This document shows, piece by piece, positions 24,144 to 35,072 of a stretch of 64,000 nucleotides of DNA (positions are counted from its first letter, which is position 1; each line of letters starts with the position of its first letter). Position numbers and translations under genes: made by a program. The notes under the pieces are model-generated. The model made no database searches. It worked only from the letters and a program-made list of their open reading frames with translations, and was not told where the DNA came from. The stretch is from Scytalidium lignicola (Eukaryota; Ascomycota; Leotiomycetes). The stretch lies in contig NCSJ02000138.1 in assembly GCA_002812745.2 (NCBI GenBank), forward strand, positions 1 to 64,000, written 5' to 3'.

Positions 24144-24402
24144 GAGGAATTACCGTGATTGGGAAAGAAGAAACGCAGATAATTTTGCATCCGAGCAGGT
24201 AATAGCAATCGGAACTGCTCCTAGGAGGGTTTTTTGATTTGGGCGTACGGAGTCTCAGCAAGTCTCCCTTGTCTATTTAGAAGCCACGATATGAGTATAT
24301 ATTATGATGCCAGATAGAATTATTCCATCAAATTTTCATACCACCGAATACGCCATGACCTATACCCTCCAGACCTCAAAAAACCTTCTAATATAAAACC
24401 CT

Positions 24403-25236
24403 TCATCCGAGCATACTCCGTTTCCTCCCTCTCATCCTGACTTCCTCTAACTTTCTCAAGACCACATTAGCCCCCTTAAATGACTTCCCATAAGCCACCA
24501 GCACTTCTGAGAATAGTCTCTCTGCTCTCGGATGTGTGCTTCCAAATGCCCGTTCCAGGACATACAAATCCACAGCACGATCCTCCTCTGAGACGCTCTG
24601 GCTCGCCAGTCCAAAGTCAATCAAAGTGAGCTCACCACGGAGTATATTTGCATCCTCGGAATCCGTCGTCAGGCTCTCTTTATCACCAGAAGAAGGTCGC
24701 AACATCAAGTTACTCGTGGTCAAATCTCCATGGACAATGCCCGCATTATGCATCTTCCCAACCACGCTCCCAACACCAGCCATTAACGAGACCAGCTCGT
24801 CCTCATCCTCTCCCTCGTCCACGCCAGCATCTTTCCTCCTCTTCAGCCATTCATTCAATCTCTGTCTGACCACCTCTCCGTCGATCCACTCCACCATAAG
24901 CCATCCTGCGCTTTCATCTAACGCATACACAGCCGGCACAGGCACGCCTTCTCGTCTGCACTTCACCAGAACGCGCGCCTCGGATAATATGCGGTGCCGA
25001 GTCAGTCGCGCATCGAGGATTGGATGGCGATAGGGTTTCGAGGGACGGTATTTCAAGGCGCACGATATGGAAGGGAGGAGATAGGTGCTTCGATACAGAA
25101 GGGCCTCTGCTCCTTGGGTGATCAGGACTGGCGGGGTGGTACAGGGATACTTCATGGGCTGTGCTATCTGGGCATGAGTTTCTGGAGCCACGACGGGTTG
25201 TGGTGTTGTATCTTCTCGTATTGCTTCAACCTCCAT
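24403..25236 (-). CDS. BUD32: Bud32 atypical kinase of the EKC/KEOPS complex
   Basis: Single exon, 277 residues. Kinase motifs in order: LITQGAEALLYR (Gly-rich loop replacement), K62 in ALKYR, RLTRHRILSEAR (conserved in Bud32/PRPK), catalytic HGDLTTSN at 169-176 with D171, and IDFGLA at 206-211. The C-terminal RGRKRSMLG tail is diagnostic. An acidic insert (GVDEGEDEDEL, about 138-148) and a second one at about 182-197 lengthen it relative to the minimal archaeal form. Bud32 acts with Kae1, Pcc1 and Cgi121 in making the t6A37 modification of tRNAs reading ANN codons. The 3' end faces that of the GCL modifier gene, 259 nt away. Confidence 0.95.
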   Translation of the reverse strand: MEVEAIREDTTPQPVVAPETHAQIAQPMKYPCTTPPVLITQGAEALLYRSTYLLPSISCALKYRPSKPYRHPILDARLTRHRILSEARVLVKCRREGVPVPAVYALDESAGWLMVEWIDGEVVRQRLNEWLKRRKDAGVDEGEDEDELVSLMAGVGSVVGKMHNAGIVHGDLTTSNLMLRPSSGDKESLTTDSEDANILRGELTLIDFGLASQSVSEEDRAVDLYVLERAFGSTHPRAERLFSEVLVAYGKSFKGANVVLRKLEEVRMRGRKRSMLG

Positions 25237-25860
25237 CTTTTCCCTTCCCCTTTTTCCTTGGAAAATGTGAGTTGTGATGGAATTTTGGGTATCTTGAATA
25301 AATTTATTGCATCTTGATATCTTGTGTCACGATGCAGAAAAGTTGATTGTGTTTGGTGGGATGTGGGAGGAAATTAAGGTTTGCTTTGTTTGCTCTGACA
25401 TCACATGCGGGGTGCCAATCAGCAATCATATCGATAAATCGAGAAAGAGAATGCGATTCTAACTTCAACTCCCAATTCTCTAAGAAATCGATATTCTCTT
25501 CTCACCTGGTACATTTTCTAGATAGCTAGCATCGACTCTCATTCTACCCCCTTTTTTCCCTCTCAGCAGAACAGCCTCGAAGTCACGATTCGCTGGCGTG
25601 TGGCTCTGGGCTGCATGTACAGGGGTCAAGTCAGCGCGCGCGTCTTGCCTCTTTCTTGCCTCTTGAATCGGGCGAAGCGCACAATTTCCCCGTTTTTGAG
25701 GCCGCGCACATGTGAAGTCATTTCTTGCCCTCGCCCTGTCCGTCAACAACCTTAATTCACCTTAAAAATCCCCAACGCGGCTTTGCACAAGGTCCAGCAA
25801 CGCGTCGATGAACCTGCCCTCTGGATCTCTGCGTGCAAACCTCTTGTTATCTATTATGAA
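25237..25860. promoter_or_regulatory. Divergent promoter, BUD32 / small membrane protein
   Basis: 624 nt between two outward-facing starts. A GCGCGCG stretch at about 25636 and a pyrimidine-rich tract at 25545-25565 are present. The minus-strand frame 25480-25749 has no recognisable domain. Confidence 0.5.
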
Positions 25861-26568
25861 ATGGCTGACAGCAACCTTCCTCTTCTCACCATCTGCCTTC
25901 TCTTGACCGCCTCTTTGGTTTCCCTTTTGGTGCTGTTCCAAGTCGCAGCCACGTATATATCCGCTTACCTCGTGGCGCCGTCCGAAATCACCGTATTCAT
26001 CGACGTCGTCGACTTCTCCATCCAGGAGAATGAATCCTATGATCGTGACCTAAGCAAGGTGCAAAAGCTAGAGGATAAGTTGCGATTGGAACGGCTGCTG
26101 AGAGAGATCCAAAGATGTGGTGACGATCTGAGAGAAGACCTGAATAGGGTGTTGATTGACGATGGCGGGACTAGACTACGCTCTAGTGCCAGGTTATTCT
26201 GGGCGGTGAAGAAGAAGCATCTCGAAGAGAGCATACGTAGGCTAGATCTACTACGTATGCGATTCCTCGTGGTGTACATGGGCTTAATAGCTGCAAGAAC
26301 TCATGTTGATCCACCTAATACGAGAGATCCAGAGAAGCAGCATCCAAACCCTAAAAAGCGGCAGTCGTTACCACTTGCTTTATCAGAATCTATCAATCGA
26401 CAACCGCCTCTTAGACGGCTCACTACCCAAGCTATGGGTCACACCGATAACCTTGTTGGTGGAGTACAGAAACAAGGGTGGGCTGGAGTAGTTGCGGAGC
26501 TGCAAAGTTCCCCATTGATGCATAAAAGACACGCTTCAATTGAAAAGGGTATGGGGAGTCCACGTTGA
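25861..26568 (+). CDS. Single-pass membrane protein of unknown function
   Basis: Single exon, 235 residues from the ATG at 25861; the frame is open further upstream but has no earlier ATG. A strong hydrophobic segment at about residues 8-40 (ICLLLTASLVSLLVLFQVAA) could be a membrane anchor. It is followed by a charged, helical region (KVQKLEDKLRLERLLREIQR; KKHLEESIRRLDLLRMRFLV) and a basic, disordered tail. The layout suggests a tail facing the cytosol behind an N-terminal anchor. I do not recognise a family. The frame has normal codon use and no internal stop. Confidence 0.65.
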   Translation: MADSNLPLLTICLLLTASLVSLLVLFQVAATYISAYLVAPSEITVFIDVVDFSIQENESYDRDLSKVQKLEDKLRLERLLREIQRCGDDLREDLNRVLIDDGGTRLRSSARLFWAVKKKHLEESIRRLDLLRMRFLVVYMGLIAARTHVDPPNTRDPEKQHPNPKKRQSLPLALSESINRQPPLRRLTTQAMGHTDNLVGGVQKQGWAGVVAELQSSPLMHKRHASIEKGMGSPR

Positions 26569-27153
26569 CAATGACGAAAGAGACGAATTTAATGTTTGAT
26601 GCAACCTGCACGAAACGATACTTTCACGAGAGATGATTGACGAATCATGTTGTCCATTTTGGTTATGCAAGAAAGTACCAAAACACCAACCACAAATTTT
26701 CATTCACGACATTTTATGAAATTCAACGCTAAAGTCATTATTAATTGACCCACGGTGACATTGGAGGAATGGCTAATTAGTCTACCTTACGAGACCACCT
26801 TTAAAAGTGATACTCAATTGTATCAACGAGAGTGTTAATGTGCCACTATTTGTTTTTTCCTCCAACTACAAAGAGACGGCTTCATTTTGTCGGAAGAATA
26901 AAAAAGGGAACTCTTGTTAGAGATGTACACCTAGGGGAGTTTTTTGGGGTATGATGGGCATTTGGAAGTTCTATTCTCATTGATACCCCTGTTCACGGAT
27001 TAGGTTTTAATTGTAGTCGATGGTGGACTACAAAGCATACTTGTCATAGCACTATTTCATTGATATTTCTATACCGTAATGTTCCAATAGTCAAAGCATA
27101 TTCTATCAAAAAACTGAGTCATACATGTCAAATATTTCGCCTAACCCTCAAAT
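26569..27153. other. Convergent intergenic region
   Basis: AT-rich spacer between two 3' ends. Nothing else seen. Confidence 0.6.
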
Positions 27154-29029
27154 CTACACCTCAAATATCTCACCAACTCCCTCGCCGCCCAACCTCCTAT
27201 TCTCCACGAGATCTAGGCGCCATCCTTCCCAGTCCTTCAATCCCCTCTTAAGCTCTTTCACTCTCTCAAGCCGGTTCTTTGCCTCCTCTTCATGAGCACG
27301 TCTAAATGCATCCTCGTCGAAATCCATGTCATCCTCCTCATCCAACAGTCCATCACCGCTAGTAGAAGTAGCTCCCGTAATAGCATTAAATCCGCTGGTA
27401 ATGAAATCACCGATCCCCTTACCACCACCAGGTGCGATGCTCCGTCTTCTCCAGGGAGATGTATTGCCTCCAAGGTCCACATCCGTGAATCTTGCCCCTG
27501 GGCTAGTAATGCCAGTCTCATCTTCGCCTTCCATCTCCTTCCTGCGCTCATGCCAAACCCCTCGGCGTAGATCGTAAACCTCAGTTTCCAAATCACGGAC
27601 CTTCTTTTCCAGACGTTGACGTTCCTCGTTTTCGAGCTCGTCTACACCATCGTCATCAATCCCTTCTGCGTCACGCTTTCGAGCACGCTCACGCTCCTCC
27701 TTCAGCCTGAGATTCTCATTTTCGATACTAGCAAGTCGTGATCGAAGATCTGAAGCTTCTTTCTCTGCCTTCTCGCGCTCTTTCTTCTGAGCCTGGAATC
27801 GCGAGTCGTGCTCCTTATGAAGAGTAGCTAGGGTTGCAACCTTCCTTTCTAAACCTTCTACCTTCTTTTGAAGCTCCTCATTGAGTGATTTCACTTCAGC
27901 AGCCTCACGTTCTAGAGTGCGTAATTTTGTCTCTGCAGATGTTCGTTCACTGCCCTCCTTTACGGCTTTCTCAGTTGTCCGTTCCAGATTCTTCTTCAAG
28001 TCGCCTAGTTCTCTCTGTGCGGTGGCGGCAGCCTTCTCACTTCTTGCCAGTTTCTCTTCCAAAGCGGTGATCTGCTCCTTTTCCAAGGAAATTCCTGAAG
28101 AGGCCTTACCCAATTGGGCTCGAAGATTGGATATCTCGATCTCCATCGATTCAATGGTTGATGATTTTGAAGCAAGCGCAGCATCAAGGTCCATAGGGCT
28201 CGATATTGACATTGATGGGGATGATCCATGTCGAGGGCCGCGAGAGTGAGCTTGCAGCTGTGTGTTTTGCCGTTGGAGAATCGCGATCTCATTCTTCTAG
28301 ACACCAGTATTAGCAAGAAACCACTGGCTGTACGTATAATCGACTATAACGTTACCAATTTATCGATCTCAACGGATCTTGAAGTTGCAGCGCTCTTCCC
28401 TTCAGCATTTCCCTCAGCCTCTCGCAAATCTTCTAGCTCTTCCTCAGCCCTCTTCCAACGTTTCTCTCCCTCTGTTACTTCCTTTGCGATACGCTTGTTT
28501 TCCTTCTCAAGTTCTTCAATTCGCAAAGCCTGTTTTCTGTAGATGTCGGGTGCGGTATCGCCGTCCGGGCTGTAGATATTGCCTGGAGATATTGGTCCCG
28601 AACTGCGGAACGAAGATGACCTCATTTTAGATTGTACAGAGATCGACGGGTGCCGCTGATGCGACGGTTGTGATGGAAGTTCAGAAACAGTTTCTTCTGC
28701 ATCTGGAAACTTATTATCTTCATCCTCTTTGGCTTCATCTTCCTTTGTTTCTTCTGGGCTGGGCTTAGGCTCCTCCTCCTTGCTCTCCTCAACATCAGCA
28801 GAGTCAGCAGCTGGTTCTGCCTTTTCAGCTTTCTCTTCCTTTTTTGTGCCCGTTCCAGCTTTCTTTGCTCTTTGTTTCTTGATTAAATCCACCTAGAAAG
28901 CCGTCAGTTCTGTCATCGCCAGCTTCCAGACCATTATTCCACCTGACTCTCAAAAGGTTGAAGAACACGTACCCTCTTCTTAGCAGCCGCTATCTTCTCT
29001 GCTCTGGCTTTTTCATCGGCATCCGCCAT
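27154..29029 (-). CDS. Long coiled-coil protein ('M protein repeat' type)
   Basis: Three exons: 29029-28973, 28892-28356, 28296-27154, giving 578 residues. The first 19 residues (MADADEKARAEKIAAAKKR) are charged and helical. A Glu/Lys/Pro-rich disordered part follows (about 20-110), then nearly 300 residues of heptad-like coiled coil (for example IEELEKENKRIAKEVTEGEK; LRTLEREAAEVKSLNEELQK). The C-terminal part has a conserved-looking SPWRRRSIAPGGGKGIG segment and an acidic-hydrophobic stretch before the stop. Relatives are annotated in moulds as M protein repeat protein, from memory. A Golgi-tether-like or scaffold role is only a guess from shape. Confidence 0.85.
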
Positions 29030-29386
29030 TTTTCTTAGCTTTCTCGCTCCCCAGCCTAGATAATTTTATTCAATGGAATTATGTTGGAGAGTGACTTTCT
29101 CAAAAAGATCGCGACCTTAGATGTTGATTCGTTAGGACAGCTATGCCAAAGCTCCTAGGCTTGTGCTCTGCTCAGTCCATTGCGTAACCGCTAATTTAGC
29201 TCCCGCCCCCCTGTGCAAGGGTGCCTTGCATTGTGAAAGCTTCCCCAAAGAATCGTTATCAAAGTCGAACAATCAACACATCAAAATAACCTTATCTCCT
29301 TCGCAAACATCGAACNAAAAAGTGAACTCGGGGGCATCTTACTCCTCTCTTACTGTTGGAATTATTTCTTTTCGGGCCTTGCCAAC
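29030..29386. promoter_or_regulatory. Divergent promoter, coiled-coil / unknown protein
   Basis: 357 nt between two outward-facing starts, with one N beside an A run (29316) that lies outside both coding regions. Confidence 0.55.
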
Positions 29387-30061
29387 ATGGCGGCCCTTCA
29401 ACCTACACATCCTCACCTAGCCGTCCACCTCAGCGATCGCTCCCTCACAACCCTCGTCTCCTCTTCGCGACCTCCCTCCACAACAACCAGTAGCAATAAC
29501 ACTCAAGCACAAGCCCTTTCTTCACTTACAACCGCTGCGGTATCTGCGTATGACTCTGCATCTCGGCTTACACTCGGTCTGCCACAACGGGTGATGATAG
29601 AAACCCAAGGTTCCGGCCCCGTGATCCTTCATTCGTTTCTCAATCCACAGACAACGCAACGGCAGGTCGCAAGAAGGTCGAACAGTCATACATATGGACG
29701 TAGGATAATAGAGGAAGTAAGGGAGAACATGAGACCCTTAAGTGGTACTACAGAGGGAAGCAGTGCTGTCGCCGATGGCAATGAAAGTAGGGATGCGATG
29801 GTCAACGGGATAACTGGTCTTGGGAAGGATGTGGAGGGTCAGGAGGATGACGTGGAAGGCATGCAGGGTATGCAAGGCGAGAATGAAATGCAGCAACCAC
29901 CACTGTTAATAGCGACTGTACTTGCTTCTAGTGCGGATGAGGTTAGAGAAGCCAGACAAGCTGCAGCCAGGTTAGAGAGGATGGGGAGGGAATTCCAGAG
30001 AGAGTGGGCGAGGGAGCAGGATCAACAGGTTGAGAGTACATCGGAAGCGACAGTTGCTTGA
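29387..30061 (+). CDS. Conserved-looking protein of unknown function
   Basis: Single exon, 224 residues; the ATG has a good context (gccaacATGg). The first half resembles a small folded domain: HLAVHLSDRSLTTLVSSS, a Ser/Thr/Asn linker, then helical AAVSAYDSASRLTLGLPQ and strand-like RVMIETQGSGPVILHSFL. That strand-helix-strand order is reminiscent of roadblock/profilin-like folds, but I cannot claim homology. The middle is disordered with a Met/Gln-rich run (EGMQGMQGENEMQQ), and the C-terminus is a charged helix (VREARQAAARLERMGREFQR). The 3' end faces transketolase. Confidence 0.7.
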   Translation: MAALQPTHPHLAVHLSDRSLTTLVSSSRPPSTTTSSNNTQAQALSSLTTAAVSAYDSASRLTLGLPQRVMIETQGSGPVILHSFLNPQTTQRQVARRSNSHTYGRRIIEEVRENMRPLSGTTEGSSAVADGNESRDAMVNGITGLGKDVEGQEDDVEGMQGMQGENEMQQPPLLIATVLASSADEVREARQAAARLERMGREFQREWAREQDQQVESTSEATVA

Positions 30062-30333
30062 TGTTGTGAATATTGTGTATATGCAGGTGTACAAATATGA
30101 TCTTACGACGAGAAATCATTTGGGTAGGCTTGCATCTCTACGTGTATGATGGCTGCATACAGAAAGCCCAAATTCAGGCGTTACTAAAAGTTTCACATGT
30201 CTCAATTACACGAAGATATACTGGTGGTTCACTGTAATTCGATTTCTTTTCTCATTTATCTATTTAGCAATTTCGCAAAAGATTCTTCCTATAGCTCTAC
30301 AACAGTAGTCTTCCCAGCCGTAACGTGAATCTC

Positions 30334-32996
30334 TTAAATAAGTTGCTGGAATGCCCGGTTAAGAGGCGAGCGAATGTTTGGCACATCCTTCCAGAAATTA
30401 ATCGTGTCAACAGCCCGCTTAGCAATTCCCTCTGGGGTGAATTCGAACTTCTATAAAATGTGTTAGAAATCTCGTTTATAGGTGGCATAAGTGGACATCT
30501 TACCTTGTATACATCCTTGTAGGCACCGCTAGCTCCGAATCTGTTAAGACCGAATTGCTCGTGGGTATATCTCTCCCAGCCCATGGTGGACATGACTTCA
30601 ACCGATAGATGAGGGACGCCGTCTGGAAGGACGCTGAGTCTGTACTCCTTTGACTGAGTGTCGAACACCTCCCAGCATGGAATAGAGACTACACGAGCAG
30701 TGATATTGTGCTTCTCCTTAAGATACTTGACAGTATCTACGCAGATACCCACCTCAGATCCGGTAGAAACTAGGGAGACGTCTGCTTTCTCGGCTTCATG
30801 CACGACATAACCACCCTTGATGGCATTCTCGATTGTGGAGTTCTCAAGTTGTGGAAGGTTTTGACGAGAAAGAGCAAGAATGCTAGGAGTGTGCTTCGAA
30901 GTCAATGCAACGTAGTAAGCAGCGCTAACTTCGTTTCCGTCAGCTGGTCGCCAGACCATGCAGTTAGGAAGGGCACGGAAGTGTGCAAGCGTCTCGATAG
31001 GTTGATGAGTTGGACCATCCTCTCCAAGACCAATTGAGTCGTGGGTTGCAACCCAGATGGCACGGACTTGGGAAAGGGCGGATAGACGGACAGCACCAGC
31101 GGCGTAGGAGACAAAGTTCAAGAAAGTTCCACCGTATGGGATTACGGTACCATATGCAGCCAAACCGTTCATGATAGCACCCATAGCATGTTCACGGACA
31201 CCATATCGGATATATCGTCCGGTCCAGTCACCAATCTTAAGGGAGGGTGGCTGGAAGTCAACAGCATCCTTCCATCTGGTAAGATTTGAGCCGGTCAAAT
31301 CTGCAGATCCTCCCACAAGTTCTGGGATGGCGTCGTGGATGGCGGTCAAGACAGTCTCCGAGAGCTTTCTTGATGCAACAGCCGCGTCTGATGGAGAGTA
31401 TACGGGCAACTTTGTCTGCCAGCCCTCTGGGAGCTCGCCAGTTAGACGGCGCTTAAGATCTTTGGCCTCAGATGCGTATTTCTGAGAATAGGTCTCGAGC
31501 ATATTTCCCCATTCTTGTTCTAAGGCTGCACCTTGGGAACCTTTCTTGTTGTACAAGTCATAAACTTCTTGAGGAACAACGAAGGTCTTCTCGGGATCAA
31601 AACCGAATTTCTGTTTGACCTGCTTGATATCATCTATCTTAAGAGGGTTACCGTGTACTCCATGAGTACCCTGAAGCTTGGAGCCAAATCCGATGGTGGT
31701 GCGGAGCTTGATCAAGGATGGCTTGTTTGTAACAGCCTGGCACTTCTTAATAGCCGCCTCGATGGCATCCAAGTTATCATCACCGTTCTCAACAATCTCA
31801 GTGTGCCATCCGTAAGATTCAAATCGTTTAATCACATCTTCAGTAAAGGCACAGTTAGTGTCACCGTCAATTGAAATATGGTTGTCATCGTAGATGGCAA
31901 TCAAGTTGCCCAATTGCAAGTGACCACCAAGAGAAGCAGCCTCGCTGGCGACACCCTCCATCATGCAACCATCACCCAAGAAGACATATGTGTAGTTGTT
32001 GATAACATCAAAGCCTGGTTTGTTAAACTCGGCAGCTGCATGATGTTGCGCAATTGCAAGACCTACAGCGTTGGAGAAACCTTGACCAAGAGGTCCAGTG
32101 GTAACTTCAATTCCGTCTGTGTCGTGGGCTTCTGGGTGACCAGGAGTGTTGCTATCAATGTTCTAGTGGGTGTTAATTGGAGCTCAAGGCTGCAGAATAC
32201 AAATTAAACTTACTCTAAATGCCTTGAGATCATCCATAGACAGCTTGTACCCAGCAAGGTGGAGCATAGCATATTGGAGCATGCATCCGTGGCCATTTCT
32301 AGTAATGCCGTCAGTTGAGGTCTCGTATCGACACTAAACTATTAATTCCCGGGAAAATTGTATGCCACATTCTGCCCAACAGACTTTACGGCCAAGCTTC
32401 CATAGATAGAACTGCGATACCGTCCAAAAACTTATTGTTGTAGATAACTGTAGCTTCAGGTAGATCCGAGATAAAATTTGCCCCTCTAGCTACCCCTCTA
32501 CCCCACCTAAACCAGCCCCCAACGAAGAAGCTCTGCAATTATTTGAAAATCCGCCGGCCAACACACACAAAAAAGGAAATAGGTCGGAACTCACGAAAGG
32601 ATGAATCTATCACGATTGACCCATTTGGAATTCTTTGGGTTGTAGTTCATGATCCTGTTCCAAAGGACGTGTGCCACCGGTGCCATACCCCTGCAAAACA
32701 CGGACATAACAATCAGTATCAAATACAACACCTGAAACAAGAATGCTTCATTGAGAAAACTTACATGGGAGCTCCAGGGTGGCCCGAATTTGCCTTGAAT
32801 GTGGCATCGACCTGTAGAGGATGAAATTAGAGCTTTGTTGTGATGGAAANTTTTTTTTGGGAGGTTGTTGATCTCTCAACAGCTTTCCGGGCATCATCGG
32901 ATGGCGGGGCAAAAATCGCCAGGACGGAGGGGAATAACATACGGCGAGCAATCGGATGGTGTTGATAGCCAACCAGTCAAGGTCTGTATACCCCAT
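30334..32996 (-). CDS. TKL1: Transketolase
   Basis: Six exons: 32996-32943, 32811-32765, 32690-32595, 32298-32214, 32162-30504, 30450-30334. Spliced length is 685 residues, the normal size. Landmarks: [20 protein letters not shown] at the start, [35 protein letters not shown], the thiamine-diphosphate motif beginning GDGCMMEG and ending [10 protein letters not shown], and the catalytic-Glu segment [15 protein letters not shown]. The last exon ends [20 protein letters not shown] and so on. The enzyme transfers two-carbon ketol units in the non-oxidative pentose phosphate pathway. The 5' third is cut into four small exons while the rest is almost intron-free. Not splicing the last 53-nt intron would replace the conserved C-terminus with unrelated residues. 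Confidence 0.97.
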
Positions 32997-34319
32997 GTTT
33001 GGCAGATTCTGTTATTATGTCGTTACGGGTTGCAATGGTTGTGGAGATTGATGGTTTTCAAGGAGGAAATGAAGGGGAGGAACGAAGAAATCGGAACTGA
33101 CGTTTGCGGTTTGTAGGGTGGTGGGGTCACGAATTTGGCGACGGGGTGTGTCGTCAGAGATTAGTCAGTAGTCGACAAGCATTTACAAACTCTGATTGTT
33201 TGAGAATTCTTGCTAAAACCTACGTCTAACCTTAGTTACGGTTGAATTAGTTTTGCCTTATGTCACGACTATCAAATAATGGATTTTCTTTTTGCCATCA
33301 ACACNTTTTGCAAAAGATCTAGCTGCTGACCGATGCAGGATTGAACGTTCCGTTCGACCTGCCCTCTTTGACGCAAGAAATCCCAACATTTCTAATGAGA
33401 TAAAATGATTAATAACATATTAGAAGCACGATAATGCCACCGGTAAATCGGGATGGACCGCTCCAGACATTAAATAATCAATCTTTAGGTGCTTTGTCAA
33501 ACCAAGTCTAATGCAGCATTCTAAAGTCTGCCTGCCTGACCAGTGGTGAGGCCAACGTGCATCGCAGGAACCAAAAAGTGAGCACCCTATTGTGGTGTGG
33601 GAGTCCAGATAACTATTCTTGGCATTGTCCTTTTGATGGGATGCAGATAGTACTGTCGAATGAATTGTTTTTGGGTACAAATCACTATTTGTCCGCCTCA
33701 TTCTTCGGAAAGTTAATAAGACAAGCAACGCGATTACATGATGGTTGATAACGGGCATGTTGGTACGTTGAGAGTTCCGATTATTGCGACCGAGACCGCT
33801 GTTGCTTGCCTCTGTAGACATATTACGGTATCACCGGTATTGACGTTCCCGGACGCGGAGGCACGAACCTTAAGTGAGTGGATCGCAATTGACACATTAT
33901 ATCATCATCATATGACCTTCATGTGCCTGGCGGAATCTGATGTGTAGATATCTCTTTATTTCATGAGTTTCACGAAATGAGATAGTCGTGTAATGTATCT
34001 ATTATGTAAAAAGAGACACAGTTCAGATATCTCTGTCAATCAGTCTATACACAAGCAGGTTATGCGGTTATACATGCCCTGCTCAATTTGCGGTTTGTGC
34101 ACCTTTGCAAGTCCCCATGCAAAGTTGTAAAATAATCCTTCCCGAATCCTCCTCCCAAAGGCTATCCTCAGTAAAGTCAAAATCCCTCCAACTCCTTGGA
34201 TCCCAAATGCTAAATTGCATGTCGTTCCTTGATGATATACCTGTTTGCTACTCCCTGTCAAACTCCTTTTCCAAACTTTTCACCTTGTTTTTTTTTATTT
34301 TATTATTATTTTTTAGATT
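32997..34319. other. Transketolase promoter and bZIP 3' flank
   Basis: 1.3 kb upstream of transketolase and downstream of the bZIP gene. One N beside a T run (33305). A minus-strand ATG frame at 33420-33821 (133 codons) has a normal start but no domain and odd composition; I do not call it. No other feature seen. Confidence 0.5.
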
Positions 34320-35072
34320 TCACTTTGATTCCCCTTCTTCCTCGAAGCAAAATGCCGAAACATCAAACAGAAGCGGATCCACATCTTCCATCCTCTCCGG
34401 ATACTCTTTAGAATTAGACGCCATACCATTTAGAGACTCATTTTCTTTTCGAAGCCTGTCCAACTCTTCCTTGGCGTGTGCATACTCAACCTGGAGAGAA
34501 TCATACGATGCCGCGAGCTCACTATGTCGACCTTCAAGGTCATTGAGTCGAGCTTCAAGCTCCCTCATGTGTTTTTCTTTCCTATCCCTGAATGCTCTCT
34601 GTGATGCTCTATTTTGGGCTCGACGGCGCTGCGTAATGTTAGCAAGGAAGACTAAAATAATAAAACGCTTTTAAGCACGTACGGAATGTACATGTGAAGA
34701 CACAGTCTTTTCGTTACCATTTCGCTTCCGCCGGCGGTCATGGTCCTCATAGAGACCTTTAATGTCTAACTCTACGGGAATCATGCCCATCTGGGCTAGT
34801 GATTCTCCAGTGATGGGATACTGGATGGGAAATGCGGGATATGGCATGTAAGGATTTCCAGGGAAACCCACTCCATCGAAGCCCTTCTCCATGTTAGCAA
34901 AAGACTGTAAAATTGTTAGGAATATCTTATTTTCAGAAAAGCATACCGCGGAAGTCACGGGAGAACTTGTGGAGGAATCTGAATTACTTTCGTATATTGC
35001 CGGAGGCATATCTGCTGGCGGGAAGTACGATGCATCGGACGAATCCCCATGAAATGGACCGGCTGCCATCAT
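34320..35072 (-). CDS. bZIP transcription factor, Yap/Pap1-like basic region
   Basis: Three exons: 35072-34947, 34904-34683, 34628-34320, giving 218 residues; all junctions are phase 0. The N-terminal half is short, acidic/Pro-rich and disordered. The basic region RRRAQNRASQRAFRDRKEKH carries the fungal Yap-type signature (N-R-A-x-Q-R-A-F-R), followed by a leucine zipper (MRELEARLNDLEGRHSEL, then YAHAKEELDRLRKENESL). It lacks the Cys-rich domains of Yap1/Pap1 and has a single Cys near the C-terminus (SAFCFEEEG), so direct redox sensing as in Yap1 is not expected. The second intron uses the GTACGT donor at 34682; an earlier GT would break the frame. Start: the frame is closed by TAG upstream, and the first ATG is a tandem ATGATG at 35072. 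Confidence 0.88.

Noticed and set aside
30297..30503. Alternative transketolase C-terminus read through the last intron
   Set aside because: Splicing of the 53-nt intron restores the conserved ending; the unspliced tail is unrelated to the family.
33420..33821. 133-codon minus-strand ATG frame between transketolase and the bZIP gene
   Set aside because: No recognisable domain, uneven composition, and no splice or context evidence.
34105..34674. 189-codon + frame opposite the bZIP gene
   Set aside because: It is the antisense shadow of the bZIP third exon and has no start context of its own.
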